DNA of 64,000 bases from Hydrogenophaga sp. NFH-34 (GCF_021401345.1 NZ_JACBGE010000009.1:1-64000); one strand, 5' to 3'; shown: positions 52,398 to 61,594, numbered from the stretch's first letter. Program-made: numbers and translations. The notes: generated by a model not told the origin, from the sequence alone.

Positions 52398-53576
52398 ATG
52401 ACCGCTGCCGCCCCGCACACCCCGTTGCTCGACTCGCGCCTGCCCGCAGTCGGCACCACCATCTTCACCGTGATGTCGGCCCTGGCGACCGAAACCGGTG
52501 CTGTCAATCTGGGCCAGGGCTTCCCCGACTTCGACTGCGACCCGGCCCTGGTCGACGCCGTCACCGCCGCCATGAAGGCCGGCCACAACCAGTACCCACC
52601 CATGCCCGGGGTTCCGGCATTGCGCCAGGCCATGGCCGCCAAGATGCAGGCGCTCTATGGCCTGCGCTGCGACCCGGCCACCGAAATCACCGTCACCGCC
52701 GGCGCGACCCAGGCCATCCTGACCGCCATCCTGGCGATCGTGCACCCGGGCGACGAAGTCATCGTGCTGGAACCCTGCTACGACAGCTACGTGCCCAACA
52801 TCGAGCTGGCTGGCGGCAAGGTCGTGCGCGTGCCGCTGGTACCGGGTACGTTCCGCCCCGATTTCGACGCCATCGCCGCCGCCATCACGCCGCGCACCCG
52901 CGCGCTCATGATCAACAGTCCGCACAACCCCAGCGGTCAGGTCTGGAGCGCCGAGGACATGCGCAAACTGCAAGCGCTGCTCGCCCCGACCAATGTGCTG
53001 CTGATCAGCGACGAGGTCTACGAACACATGGTGTTCGACGACCAGGAGCACCAGAGCGCCGCGCGCTTTCCAGGCCTGGCCGCACGCGCCTTCATCGTCA
53101 GCAGCTTCGGCAAAACCTACCACGTGACCGGCTGGAAGGTCGGCACCGTGGTGGCGCCCGCGCCACTGACCGCCGAATTCCGCAAGGTGCACCAGTTCAA
53201 TGTGTTCACCGTCAACACGCCCATGCAGCACGCGCTGGCCGCCCACATGGCCGACCCCGCGCCCTATCGGCAACTGAGCGGCTTCTACCAGCGCAAGCGC
53301 GACCTGTTCCGCGAAGGCCTGGCACAAACCCGTTTCCGGCTGCTGCCCGGCCAGGGCACGTATTTCCAGTGCGTGGGGATCGAGAGCCTGGCGGTGGCTG
53401 AGCGCGACCTGCCCGAGGCCGAGTTCTGCCAATGGCTCACACGCGAAATCGGGGTGGCCGCCATCCCTTTGTCGGCCTTTTACGGCAACGGCTTTGACCA
53501 GAAGGTGGTGCGTTTCTGCTTCGCCAAAAAGGACGAGACCCTGCGCGAGGCGCTGAGCCGACTGGCGCGGCTCTGA
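52398..53576 (+). CDS. PLP-dependent aminotransferase (methionine aminotransferase type)
   Basis: Fold-type I class I/II aminotransferase of 392 residues. It contains INSPHNPSG, SDEVYEH and the PLP lysine K239 in SSFGKTYHVTGWK, and a C-terminal arginine region VVRFCFAKKDETL. The overall pattern (NLGQGFPDFDCDP, YPPMPGVPALR) matches the YbdL/methionine aminotransferase group, which converts 2-oxo-4-methylthiobutyrate to methionine. The kynurenine aminotransferase branch is an alternative. It starts 7 nt after cysB, suggesting co-transcription with a sulfur-amino-acid role. Confidence 0.88.
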   Translation: MTAAAPHTPLLDSRLPAVGTTIFTVMSALATETGAVNLGQGFPDFDCDPALVDAVTAAMKAGHNQYPPMPGVPALRQAMAAKMQALYGLRCDPATEITVTAGATQAILTAILAIVHPGDEVIVLEPCYDSYVPNIELAGGKVVRVPLVPGTFRPDFDAIAAAITPRTRALMINSPHNPSGQVWSAEDMRKLQALLAPTNVLLISDEVYEHMVFDDQEHQSAARFPGLAARAFIVSSFGKTYHVTGWKVGTVVAPAPLTAEFRKVHQFNVFTVNTPMQHALAAHMADPAPYRQLSGFYQRKRDLFREGLAQTRFRLLPGQGTYFQCVGIESLAVAERDLPEAEFCQWLTREIGVAAIPLSAFYGNGFDQKVVRFCFAKKDETLREALSRLARL

Positions 53577-53721
53577 CCGCCGCCGCAACCTGAAGCCACC
53601 GGATTCCCCTGCCCGGAGCCAGCCACCGCCTCTGAGGCACCCGGCTGCAGTGCTTTTCGCTTCAGAAAAACCCCGCAGGACCGATCTTGCATCCAAAACG
53701 GAAACCGCTGCGTACCAGTCT

Positions 53722-53747
53722 GGAGCGGCGCGGTTTGCCGCCGCTCC
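53722..53747 (+). other. GC hairpin upstream of the FecR-SPOR gene
   Basis: GGAGCGGC (53722-53729) pairs with GCCGCTCC (53740-53747). It lies in the 210-nt gap between the aminotransferase and the FecR-SPOR gene. It lacks a T-run, so it may be a weak terminator or an mRNA leader element. No ORF was seen in this gap. Confidence 0.4.
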
Positions 53748-53786
53748 CTGTCTGATTTCGCCCCCCAAAAACCACGGAGATCCCGG

Positions 53787-54749
53787 ATGTCGTTGCCCCC
53801 CACCCGTTTCCCTGTCCTGACCGTCCCTCGGCGCCGCGCCTGGTTGCGACTGACGCTCTCGGGCGTCGCGCTCGCTGCCTGCGCGATCGGCATCGGTCCG
53901 CGTCTGGCGCATGCCCAGGCCGCCCCCACCCTGGTGGAGGCCGTCCAGTTGCCCGCCTGGGTGGAACGCCATGGCGACCGCCGTGCGGCCCAGCCCGGCA
54001 TCAGCCTGCGCGATGGCGACAAGGCCCAGACCGCCCGGCAGGCGCGCATGCTGCTGCGCCTGCCCGACCGCAGCCAGGTCAAGCTCGGTGAGGCCACCGA
54101 ACTGGTCATCGAAGCGATGAGCGTGAAACGCCACGGGGTGGCGCAACCGCAGGAAATCCAGAGCGCGCTGCGGCTGGTCACCGGCGTGTTCCGCTACGCC
54201 ACCGACATCTCCAGCAAACTGGCCGGACATCAGCGCCAGCTCAATCTGAAGCTCGCCACCGCCACGGTGGGGATCCGCGGCACGGACTTCTGGAGCATGA
54301 CCGATGCCGACCACGACGCGGTCTGCGTCTTCGAGGGCAAGGTCGCCGTGCAGCGGGACAGCGGCCCGGACATCGCCCTGGAAAAGCCGGGCGCCTTCTG
54401 GGTGGTGTTCACGGGCCAGCCGGAGACCCCCGCCGGTCAGGCCACACCGGACCAACTGGCCAAGTTCATCGCGCAGGCCGAACTCGCGCCAGGCAGCGGG
54501 GTGCTGGTGCAAGGCGGGCGCTGGCGTGCGGTGCTCGGCCTGCTGCCCACGGCAGGCCAGGCCGGGGCCCTGCGCGACCGCCTGGTCGAAGCCGGTTATC
54601 CCGCCGAGGTCATGGGCAAGGACGGCCGCTTCGAAGTTCGTATCAACCAGTTCGCCACCGAGCAGGATGCCCGCAGCGTGGTCGACCGGCTGAGCCAGCA
54701 GACGGAACTGGGCGTCCAGGATGCCCGTGTGGCCCTGGCGGCGGGCTGA
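53787..54749 (+). CDS. Exported FecR-domain protein with C-terminal SPOR domain
   Basis: A 320-residue protein with an N-terminal export signal: a twin-arginine-like basic stretch (PRRRAWLRLTLSGVALAACAIGI), then AHAQA, a probable cleavage site. FecR domain about 75-215, with LLRLPDRSQVKLGEATELVIE and LKLATATVGIRGTDFW. A C-terminal SPOR domain about 240-318 has SGVLVQGGRWRAVLG and a closing VVDRLSQQTELGVQD. SPOR domains bind denuded peptidoglycan glycans at division sites. GGAGAT precedes the ATG. No FecI sigma factor or TonB receptor is nearby, so it is not a classic iron-signalling FecR. Confidence 0.8.
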   Translation: MSLPPTRFPVLTVPRRRAWLRLTLSGVALAACAIGIGPRLAHAQAAPTLVEAVQLPAWVERHGDRRAAQPGISLRDGDKAQTARQARMLLRLPDRSQVKLGEATELVIEAMSVKRHGVAQPQEIQSALRLVTGVFRYATDISSKLAGHQRQLNLKLATATVGIRGTDFWSMTDADHDAVCVFEGKVAVQRDSGPDIALEKPGAFWVVFTGQPETPAGQATPDQLAKFIAQAELAPGSGVLVQGGRWRAVLGLLPTAGQAGALRDRLVEAGYPAEVMGKDGRFEVRINQFATEQDARSVVDRLSQQTELGVQDARVALAAG

Positions 54750-54755
54750 AAGCGC

Positions 54756-57700
54756 TCAGTTGGTGAGCTGACCCCACGCCTTTTCCAGGCGTTTGATGCT
54801 CACCGGCTGCGGCGTGCGCAGTTCTTGCGCAAAGAAGCTCACGCGCAACTCTTCCAGCAGCCAGCGCACTTCCTGAAGACGCGCGTCCTGCACACCCTTG
54901 CGCTCGGCCACCAGGCGCCAGAAGCGCTGGTCCTGCGGGCGCAGTTCGGCGAATTTGGCGGCATCCCGGGCGGGGTCACCGCGAAGCTTGTCCAGCCGCA
55001 ATTGCACCGCCTTGAGGTAGCGCGGGAAGTGCTGCAACTGCGCGTAGGGCGTGGCGCTCAGGAAGGTCTTGGGCACCAGGCGCTGCAACTGCTGCTGCAC
55101 GTCAGCCGCCACATCGGCCGGCGGCTTGCTGTCCTTGAGCTTGCGCTGGGCGGCGGCGAACTCGGCCAGGATGGTGCCTGTCTGGCGTGCAATCTCGTTG
55201 GCGATCAGGGTCAGGCGCCCTCTTCCTTCGTCGATACGCGCCTTGAACGCGGCAGCATCGGCCGGCAGCGGATCGGTCAGGAACGCGCGGTCCAGGGCGA
55301 GGTCGAGAATCTGGTGCTTCAGCTCGTCCAGCGTGCCCCCGTCGCCACCTTTTGCGCCGCCACTGTCGGTCTTGCCGACGTTCATGTAGGCCACGCCCAT
55401 GGCCTGCAATCCCGGCAGGTTCTTTTCCAGGTATTTGAGCGCATCCTTGATCTGCAGCGCGAACAGACGGCGCAGGCCGGCACGGTGCCGCGCCTGGGCC
55501 ACCTCGGGTTCGTCGAAGACCTCGATGCGCACCGCGTCGCCGTCGTCGATCAGGGCCGGAAAGCCGATCAGCGTCTGGCCGCCCTTGCGGATTTCCATCA
55601 GCTCGGGCAGCTCACCGAAATCCCAGGCGGTGTGGCGTTGCTCGGCCACCGTGGCCGGGCCGGACGGTGAAGCTGAGACCGGTGCCTTGTTGCCGCCCTT
55701 GGTCGCGTCGCTCGCCGGCACCCGGCGGCGGCCTTCGGCCTGGGCCGGTGGCGGCTCGGGTGAAACCGGTGCGGCGGCGGTCGCGGCCATGTCCTGCAGC
55801 TTGAGTTGTGCCAGCGCCTGGAAGGCCCCGCGCGCCTGGGAACCCAGCTCGGCCTTGAGCGCGCCCAGGTTGCGGCCCTGACCCAGTTGTCGACCGTGTT
55901 CGTCCACCACGCGCAGGTGCATGAAATGGTGGGCCGGCAGCATGTCGACCTTGATGTCGTTGCGCTGCACCGGCAGTTGCGTGGCCTCGCGCACCAGCTT
56001 GAGCAGCGCGTCCATCAGGCTGCCGTTACCGAACACCTCGGGCTGACACAGCGCCTCGGTCATCTTCTCGGCCGTGGCCGGCAACGGCACCAGGCGCGAG
56101 CGCGGGCGTTGGTGCAGGGTCTTGAGCAGGGCCTGCACCTTGTCCTTGAGCATGCCGGGCACCAGCCAGTCGCAGCGGTCTTCACTGACCTGGTTCAGTG
56201 CAAAGATCGGCACCGTGACGCTGACGCCGTCGCGCGGGTCGCCCGGCTGGTGCAGGTAGGCCGCCGCGCAGTCCACCCCGCCCAGGCGGAGGGTCCTGGG
56301 ATAAGCCTGGGTGGTGATGCCTGCGGCCTCGTGGCGCATCAGCTCTTCGCGGGTCAGGAACAACAGCTTGGGGTTCTCTCGGCTGTGGTCCCGCCACCAA
56401 CGCTCGAAAGCCGCGCCGTTGGCAATGTCAGCCGGCACCTGCGCCTCGTAGAAGGCGTAGATCAGCTCGTCGTCGACCAGCACATCCTGCCGCCGCGCCT
56501 TGTGTTCCAGCTCCTGCACCTCGCGCACCGTGCGGCGGTTGGCCGCCAGAAACGGCAGCTTGCTGTCCCAGGTGTCGTCGTGCAGGTGACCGACCAGGGC
56601 CTCGCGGATGAACAGCTCGCGCGCACCCGCCGGGTCCACCTTGCTGTAGTCGACGCGCCGCTGCTGGTAAACCACCAGCCCGTACAGCGTGGCGCGCTCG
56701 TAGGCACTGACGCGGCCGGCCTTTTTCTCCCAGTGCGGGTCCAGCACCTGCTTCTTGAGCAGGTGGCCGCCCACCTGTTCCAGCCACTGCGGCTCGATGT
56801 TCGCAATACCGCGGCCAAACAGCCGCGCGGTTTCCACCAGTTCGGCGCAGACGATCCAGAGGCCGGGCTTCTTGCTCAGGTTGGCGCCGGGGTGACGGTG
56901 GAACTTGATGCCGCGCGCACCCAGGTACCAGTCCTCGGTGTCGTTCTTGCAGCCGATGTTGCCGAGCAGACCGGCGAGCATGGACAGGTGCAGTTGCTCG
57001 TAGCTGGCGGGTGTCTGCCCCCACGCTCCGCCGCTGCGCGGGTCGCTGCCCCCCGAGGGGGCGTCGCCCGGCTTGGGGCGGCCCGGCGCCGGGCGAGCCG
57101 GTGGCGTGTGGAGCTTCCACCCCTGCTCGGCCACCACGGTGTGCAGCTGCGAATGGATGTCGCGCCATTCGCGCACCCGCCGCACGTTGAGGTAGTTCTC
57201 GCGCAGCAGGTTTTCGTACTGGCGGTGGCTGAGCTTGTGCTCATGGCCGTCGCCACCCTTGCTGTCCGCCAGCCATTTCCAGAGCTTGAGCGTGCCGGTG
57301 AACTCGCTTTTCTCGTCGTCGAACTTCTTGTGTGCCTGGTCGGCCTGGGTCTGCTTGTCCAGCGGACGGTCGCGCACGTCCTGCAGGCTCAGCGCCGAGG
57401 CGATCACCAGCACCTCGTCCAGCGCACCGCGCTCGCGCGCTTCAAGCAGGATGCGGCCCACGCGTGGGTCCAGCGGCAGCTTCGACAGCGTGCGCCCCAC
57501 CGGCGTGAGTTCGTTGCCTTCATCGACAGCACCCAGCTCGGCGAGCAACTGGTAACCGTCGGTGATGGCACGGCGCTGCGGCGCCTCCAGAAAGGCGAAG
57601 TCCTCGACGGCCCCCAGATGCAGCGCCTTCATGCGCAGGATCACCCCAGCCAGCGAACTGCGCAGGATTTCGGGGTCGGTGAAGCGCGGACGGCCGTTGA

Positions 57701-58811
57701 AATCCGCTTCGTCGTAGAGCCGGATGCAGATCCCATCGGCCACCCGGCCACAGCGCCCGGCACGCTGGTTGGCCGCCGCCTGGCTGATCGGTTCGATCAG
57801 CAACTGCTCGACCTTCTGACGGAAGCTGTACCGCTTGACGCGCGCCGTGCCCGCGTCGATGACGAAGCGGATGCCCGGTACCGTCAGCGAGGTTTCGGCC
57901 ACGTTGGTCGAGAGCACGATGCGGCGCTGGCCGTGTGGCTGGAAGATGCGGTCCTGCTCGGCCTGCGACAGGCGCGCGAACAGGGGCAGCACCTCGGCGT
58001 TGCGCAGCGCGGGCTGGTGCGCCAGGTGCTTGCGCAGGTGGTCGGCGGCCTCGCGGATCTCGCGCTCGCCCGGCAGGAACACCAGGATGTCCCCACCCGA
58101 ACCTGCCCCACCACGCCACAACTCGTCCACGCCGTCGGCGATGGCGTTGTTCAGGTCGTATTCGCGGCTTTCCTCGAACGGCCGGTAGCGCACTTCGACC
58201 GGGAAGGTGCGGCCCGAGACCATGAGAACCGGCGCCTTGCCCTTGGCCGACGAAAAGTAGTCGGCAAAGCGGTCCGCGTCGATGGTGGCCGAGGTGACGA
58301 TGACCTTCAGGTCGGGACGGCGCGGCAGCAGCTGGCGCAGGTAACCCAGCAGGAAGTCGATGTTGAGGCTGCGTTCGTGCGCCTCGTCGATGATCAGCGT
58401 GTCGTAGGCCTTGAGGTCCGGATCGGTCTGCGTCTCGGCCAGCAAAATGCCGTCGGTCATCAGCTTGACCGACGCGTCCCGGCTCAGCCGGTCCTGGAAG
58501 CGAACCTTGTAGCCGACCACCTCACCCAGCGGCGTCTTCAGCTCCTCGGCGATGCGCTTGGCGACCGAACTGGCCGCGATCCGCCGTGGCTGGGTGTGGC
58601 CGATCAGTTGACCGCGCTGACCCGGCTTCGCATGGAGCCGGCCCCGCCCCATGGCCAGGGCGATCTTGGGCAACTGGGTGGTCTTGCCCGAACCGGTCTC
58701 GCCGCAGACGATCACCACCTGGTGGTCGCGAATGGCGGCCTCGATTTCCTGCCGGCGGGCGGAAACAGGCAGGGATTCGGGGAACTCGATGGTCAGCGGC
58801 GCGGAAGACAA
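54756..58811 (-). CDS. hrpA: ATP-dependent RNA helicase HrpA
   Basis: DEAH-box helicase of 1351 residues, involved in resolving collided or stalled ribosomes in E. coli. Walker A GETGSGKTTQLPK is at about 35-48, the DEAH box is in LIIDEAHERSLNIDF, motif III reads SATID, and motif VI is around QRAGRCGRV. The OB-fold and a long C-terminal HrpA-specific domain follow. The start is TTG 58811: an in-frame stop lies four codons upstream and no ATG or GTG occurs before Walker A. Between residues about 572 and 598 an Ala/Pro/Gly-rich insert is encoded by the interspersed repeat at 57020-57095. Confidence 0.95.
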   Translation of the reverse strand: MSSAPLTIEFPESLPVSARRQEIEAAIRDHQVVIVCGETGSGKTTQLPKIALAMGRGRLHAKPGQRGQLIGHTQPRRIAASSVAKRIAEELKTPLGEVVGYKVRFQDRLSRDASVKLMTDGILLAETQTDPDLKAYDTLIIDEAHERSLNIDFLLGYLRQLLPRRPDLKVIVTSATIDADRFADYFSSAKGKAPVLMVSGRTFPVEVRYRPFEESREYDLNNAIADGVDELWRGGAGSGGDILVFLPGEREIREAADHLRKHLAHQPALRNAEVLPLFARLSQAEQDRIFQPHGQRRIVLSTNVAETSLTVPGIRFVIDAGTARVKRYSFRQKVEQLLIEPISQAAANQRAGRCGRVADGICIRLYDEADFNGRPRFTDPEILRSSLAGVILRMKALHLGAVEDFAFLEAPQRRAITDGYQLLAELGAVDEGNELTPVGRTLSKLPLDPRVGRILLEARERGALDEVLVIASALSLQDVRDRPLDKQTQADQAHKKFDDEKSEFTGTLKLWKWLADSKGGDGHEHKLSHRQYENLLRENYLNVRRVREWRDIHSQLHTVVAEQGWKLHTPPARPAPGRPKPGDAPSGGSDPRSGGAWGQTPASYEQLHLSMLAGLLGNIGCKNDTEDWYLGARGIKFHRHPGANLSKKPGLWIVCAELVETARLFGRGIANIEPQWLEQVGGHLLKKQVLDPHWEKKAGRVSAYERATLYGLVVYQQRRVDYSKVDPAGARELFIREALVGHLHDDTWDSKLPFLAANRRTVREVQELEHKARRQDVLVDDELIYAFYEAQVPADIANGAAFERWWRDHSRENPKLLFLTREELMRHEAAGITTQAYPRTLRLGGVDCAAAYLHQPGDPRDGVSVTVPIFALNQVSEDRCDWLVPGMLKDKVQALLKTLHQRPRSRLVPLPATAEKMTEALCQPEVFGNGSLMDALLKLVREATQLPVQRNDIKVDMLPAHHFMHLRVVDEHGRQLGQGRNLGALKAELGSQARGAFQALAQLKLQDMAATAAAPVSPEPPPAQAEGRRRVPASDATKGGNKAPVSASPSGPATVAEQRHTAWDFGELPELMEIRKGGQTLIGFPALIDDGDAVRIEVFDEPEVAQARHRAGLRRLFALQIKDALKYLEKNLPGLQAMGVAYMNVGKTDSGGAKGGDGGTLDELKHQILDLALDRAFLTDPLPADAAAFKARIDEGRGRLTLIANEIARQTGTILAEFAAAQRKLKDSKPPADVAADVQQQLQRLVPKTFLSATPYAQLQHFPRYLKAVQLRLDKLRGDPARDAAKFAELRPQDQRFWRLVAERKGVQDARLQEVRWLLEELRVSFFAQELRTPQPVSIKRLEKAWGQLTN
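57020..57095 (+). repeat. 76-bp interspersed palindromic repeat, copy B (inside hrpA)
   Basis: This is the second copy of the repeat at 13720-13795, sharing CCCACGCT, GCGCGGGTCG, core GCCCCCCGAGGGGGC and the GGCGGCCCGGCGCCGG end. It lies inside hrpA in antisense orientation and is translated in frame as a P-, G- and A-rich segment (about PGRPKPGDAPSGGSDPRSGG) just before the ASYEQLHLSMLAGLLGN stretch. It interrupts neither the frame nor recognisable helicase motifs. Confidence 0.8.
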
Positions 58812-58885
58812 GGGCGAACTTCAGTCAAAATCAGGCAACCGGCAATTATCCCGCGCACCCTGCCGTTCTGCCCCACCCGCCACAC

Positions 58886-60226
58886 ATGTCCACCGTCTTC
58901 AATTTCACCTTCGTGCCCTGGTTCCGTTCGGTGGCACCGTACATCCACAAATTCCGCCATCAGACCTTCGTGATCGGACTGACCGGCGAAGGCATCGCGG
59001 CAGGCAAGCTGGCCTCCATCGCCCAGGACATCGCCATGATCCAGGCCATGGGGGTGAAGATCGTGCTGGTGCACGGTTTCCGGCCGCAGGTCAACGAACA
59101 ACTGCGCCTCAAAGGGCAGGAAGCCCGGTATTCGCACGGCATGCGCATCACCGACCCGGTGGCGCTGGACTGTGCCCAGGAAGCTGCCGGGCAGTTGCGC
59201 TATGAGATCGAGGCCGCTTTCAGCCAGGGGCTGCCCAACACGCCCATGGCCGGCGCCCGCGTCCGGGTCATTTCCGGCAACTTCATCACGGCCCGCCCGG
59301 TGGGCCTGATCGACGGCGTGGACTTTCAGCACTCCGGCCTGGTGCGCAAGGTGGACACCGAAGGCATCCAGCGCACGCTGGACATGGGTGCGCTGGCACT
59401 CATTTCCCCGTTCGGCTTCTCGCCCACCGGCGAGGCCTTCAACCTGAGCATGGAAGACGTGGCCACCTCGGTGGCGGTGGCGCTGCAGAGCGACAAGCTG
59501 ATCTTCCTGACCGAGGTGCCCGGCATCCGCGTCGACACCAACGACCCCGAAAGCGACATCGACACCGAACTGCCGCTGGACGATGCCAAGCGCCTGGTGG
59601 CCAGCCTGCCGCTGGCCACCCAGCCCACCGACACCGGGTTCTACCTGCAGCACTGCATCCGGGCCTGCGAAGGTGGGGTGGAGCGCAGCCACATCATCCC
59701 GTTCGCCCTCGACGGCTCGCTGCTGCTCGAAATCTACGTGCACGACGGCATCGGCACCATGGTGGTCGATGAAAAGCTGGAAAGCGTGCGCGAAGCCACC
59801 CTGGACGACGTGGGCGGCATCCTGGCGCTGATCGAGCCATTCGAAAAGGACGGCACCCTCGTCAAGCGCGACCGCACCGAGATCGAGCGCGATGCCAGCA
59901 GCTACACCATCATCGAACACGACGGCGTGATCTTCGGCTGCGCTGCCCTGCACCTCTACCCCGAAGAGCGCACCGCCGAGATGGCCGCGCTCACCGTGTC
60001 GCCGCAGAGCCAGAGCCAGGGCGACGGCGAACGCCTGCTCAAGCGCATCGAGTCGCGGGCGCGGGCGCAGGGTCTGCAGAGCATCTTCGTGCTCACCACG
60101 CGCACCATGCACTGGTTCATCAAGCGCGGCTTCGTGCAGGTCAGCCCCGAATGGCTGCCCGAGGCCCGCAAGCGCAAATACAACTGGGACCGCCGCAGCC
60201 AGGTGCTGGTGAAAAAGCTCACGTGA
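58886..60226 (+). CDS. argA: N-acetylglutamate synthase (amino-acid kinase-GNAT fusion)
   Basis: First step of arginine synthesis: acetylation of glutamate by acetyl-CoA. The 446-residue protein has an amino-acid-kinase-like domain (about 1-290, with IVLVHGFRPQVNEQL and the arginine-feedback region) and a C-terminal GNAT domain (about 300-446, ERTAEMAALTVSPQSQSQGDGERLL). ATG 58886 (MSTVFNF) was chosen; the frame upstream overlaps divergent hrpA. The 74 nt between the two starts hold both promoters. Its need for CarAB ties it to the window's carbamoyl phosphate genes. Confidence 0.95.
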   Translation: MSTVFNFTFVPWFRSVAPYIHKFRHQTFVIGLTGEGIAAGKLASIAQDIAMIQAMGVKIVLVHGFRPQVNEQLRLKGQEARYSHGMRITDPVALDCAQEAAGQLRYEIEAAFSQGLPNTPMAGARVRVISGNFITARPVGLIDGVDFQHSGLVRKVDTEGIQRTLDMGALALISPFGFSPTGEAFNLSMEDVATSVAVALQSDKLIFLTEVPGIRVDTNDPESDIDTELPLDDAKRLVASLPLATQPTDTGFYLQHCIRACEGGVERSHIIPFALDGSLLLEIYVHDGIGTMVVDEKLESVREATLDDVGGILALIEPFEKDGTLVKRDRTEIERDASSYTIIEHDGVIFGCAALHLYPEERTAEMAALTVSPQSQSQGDGERLLKRIESRARAQGLQSIFVLTTRTMHWFIKRGFVQVSPEWLPEARKRKYNWDRRSQVLVKKLT

Positions 60227-60245
60227 GCCGGCGCGGTGCGGCGCG

Positions 60246-60265
60246 TGCCTGACAAATGTCAGGCA
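60246..60265. promoter_or_regulatory. Perfect inverted repeat upstream of ppk2
   Basis: TGCCTGAC (60246-60253), spacer AAAT, GTCAGGCA (60258-60265): a perfect 8-bp-arm palindrome in the 94-nt argA-ppk2 gap. It has no T-run after it, so it fits a dimeric regulator operator better than a terminator. A CATACT hexamer lies about 17 nt downstream and could be a -10. Confidence 0.5.
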
Positions 60266-60320
60266 GATTGGCGGGGGACGGTCCATACTGGGCCATTGAT
60301 GAATTTTTCGTGAAAAGCCC

Positions 60321-61562
60321 ATGACCGAACGCAGCGCCCCTTCGAACGCCACCGCCGCCACCGGCCCGCTCCGCGCACCCGCCGCCGGCAAAAGCCGCCC
60401 GAGCCCCACGAAAAAACCGGTCAAGGCCCGGACCAAACCCGCACCCGCCGCCGCTGCGCCCACGCGGCGCGCCAGCCTGGGTGACGTGACCGGCAGTTCG
60501 CGCCCGCGACGCATCGCCAAAGTCACCACCCAGACCAAGGTCCAGAAACACCAGGAAGCCCAGTTCGCCGCAGTGCGCGACATCCTCTCGCGGACCGGCA
60601 CCAGCAAGAAGGAAAAGGCCGAGTCCTTGCGCGCGATCCTGGAAGGTGCCTCACCGGACGACGCCAAGGCCATCCGGCGCCTGCTCAAGGAAGAAACCCT
60701 GCAACGGCGCGATCAGGCCATCGCCATCACCCATCCGGATGAGGTGCTGGCGGCCGACTGGCGCAGCGGCGGTTATCCGTACAAGAACCTGATGTCGCGC
60801 AAGGCCTACGAGCAGCAGAAATACAAACTGCAGGTCGAGCTGCTCAAGCTGCAGGCCTGGGTCAAGGAAACGAAGCAGCGCGTGGTGATCCTGTTTGAAG
60901 GGCGTGACGCCGCCGGCAAGGGCGGCACCATCAAGCGCTTCATGGAACACCTCAACCCCCGCGGCGCCCGCGTGGTGGCCCTGGAAAAACCCAATGAGGT
61001 CGAACGCGGCCAGTGGTACTTCCAGCGTTATGTCCAGCATCTGCCCACTGCGGGCGAGATCGTGATGTTCGACCGCAGCTGGTACAACCGCGCCGGCGTG
61101 GAAAAGGTCATGGGCTTCTGCTCGGACGGCGAATACCAGGAATTCATGCGGCAGGCGCCGCAGTTCGAGCGCCAGCTCGTGCGCAGTGGCGTGCACCTGA
61201 TCAAGTTCTGGTTCTCGGTCAGCCGCGAAGAGCAGCGCCGCCGCTTCAAGGAGCGCAAGAGCCATCCGCTCAAGCAGTGGAAGCTCAGCCCGATCGACAT
61301 GGCCAGCCTCGACAAGTGGGACGACTACACCCAGGCCAAGGAAGCGATGTTCTTTGAAACCGACACGGCCGATGCCCCCTGGACCGTGATCAAGAGCGAT
61401 TGCAAGAAGCGCGCGCGCCTGAACGCCATGCGCTACGTGCTGCAAAAGCTGCCCTACAGCAACAAGGACACCGGCAACATCGGGACGCTCGACTCGCTGA
61501 TCGTGGGCCGCGCCCACGTGGTCTACGAACGCGGCGAACGGCCCGGCAGCGCGATCTTGTGA
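60321..61562 (+). CDS. ppk2: Class I polyphosphate kinase 2
   Basis: Uses polyphosphate to phosphorylate ADP (or GDP), regenerating nucleoside triphosphates. The 413-residue protein has the PPK2 domain (about 145-385) with Walker A FEGRDAAGKGGTIKR, the FDRSWYNRAGVE lid/Walker B region, and the SVSREEQRRRF segment. The first 75 or so residues are low complexity (Pro, Ala, Lys, Thr, Arg) and a helical segment links them to the kinase; single-domain enzymes are about 300 residues. Its exact donor preference (ADP or GDP) cannot be read. A hairpin follows the stop. Confidence 0.92.
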   Translation: MTERSAPSNATAATGPLRAPAAGKSRPSPTKKPVKARTKPAPAAAAPTRRASLGDVTGSSRPRRIAKVTTQTKVQKHQEAQFAAVRDILSRTGTSKKEKAESLRAILEGASPDDAKAIRRLLKEETLQRRDQAIAITHPDEVLAADWRSGGYPYKNLMSRKAYEQQKYKLQVELLKLQAWVKETKQRVVILFEGRDAAGKGGTIKRFMEHLNPRGARVVALEKPNEVERGQWYFQRYVQHLPTAGEIVMFDRSWYNRAGVEKVMGFCSDGEYQEFMRQAPQFERQLVRSGVHLIKFWFSVSREEQRRRFKERKSHPLKQWKLSPIDMASLDKWDDYTQAKEAMFFETDTADAPWTVIKSDCKKRARLNAMRYVLQKLPYSNKDTGNIGTLDSLIVGRAHVVYERGERPGSAIL

Positions 61563-61594
61563 TCACCCCCTTGCGCCGCCGCTGATGCGGCTCT

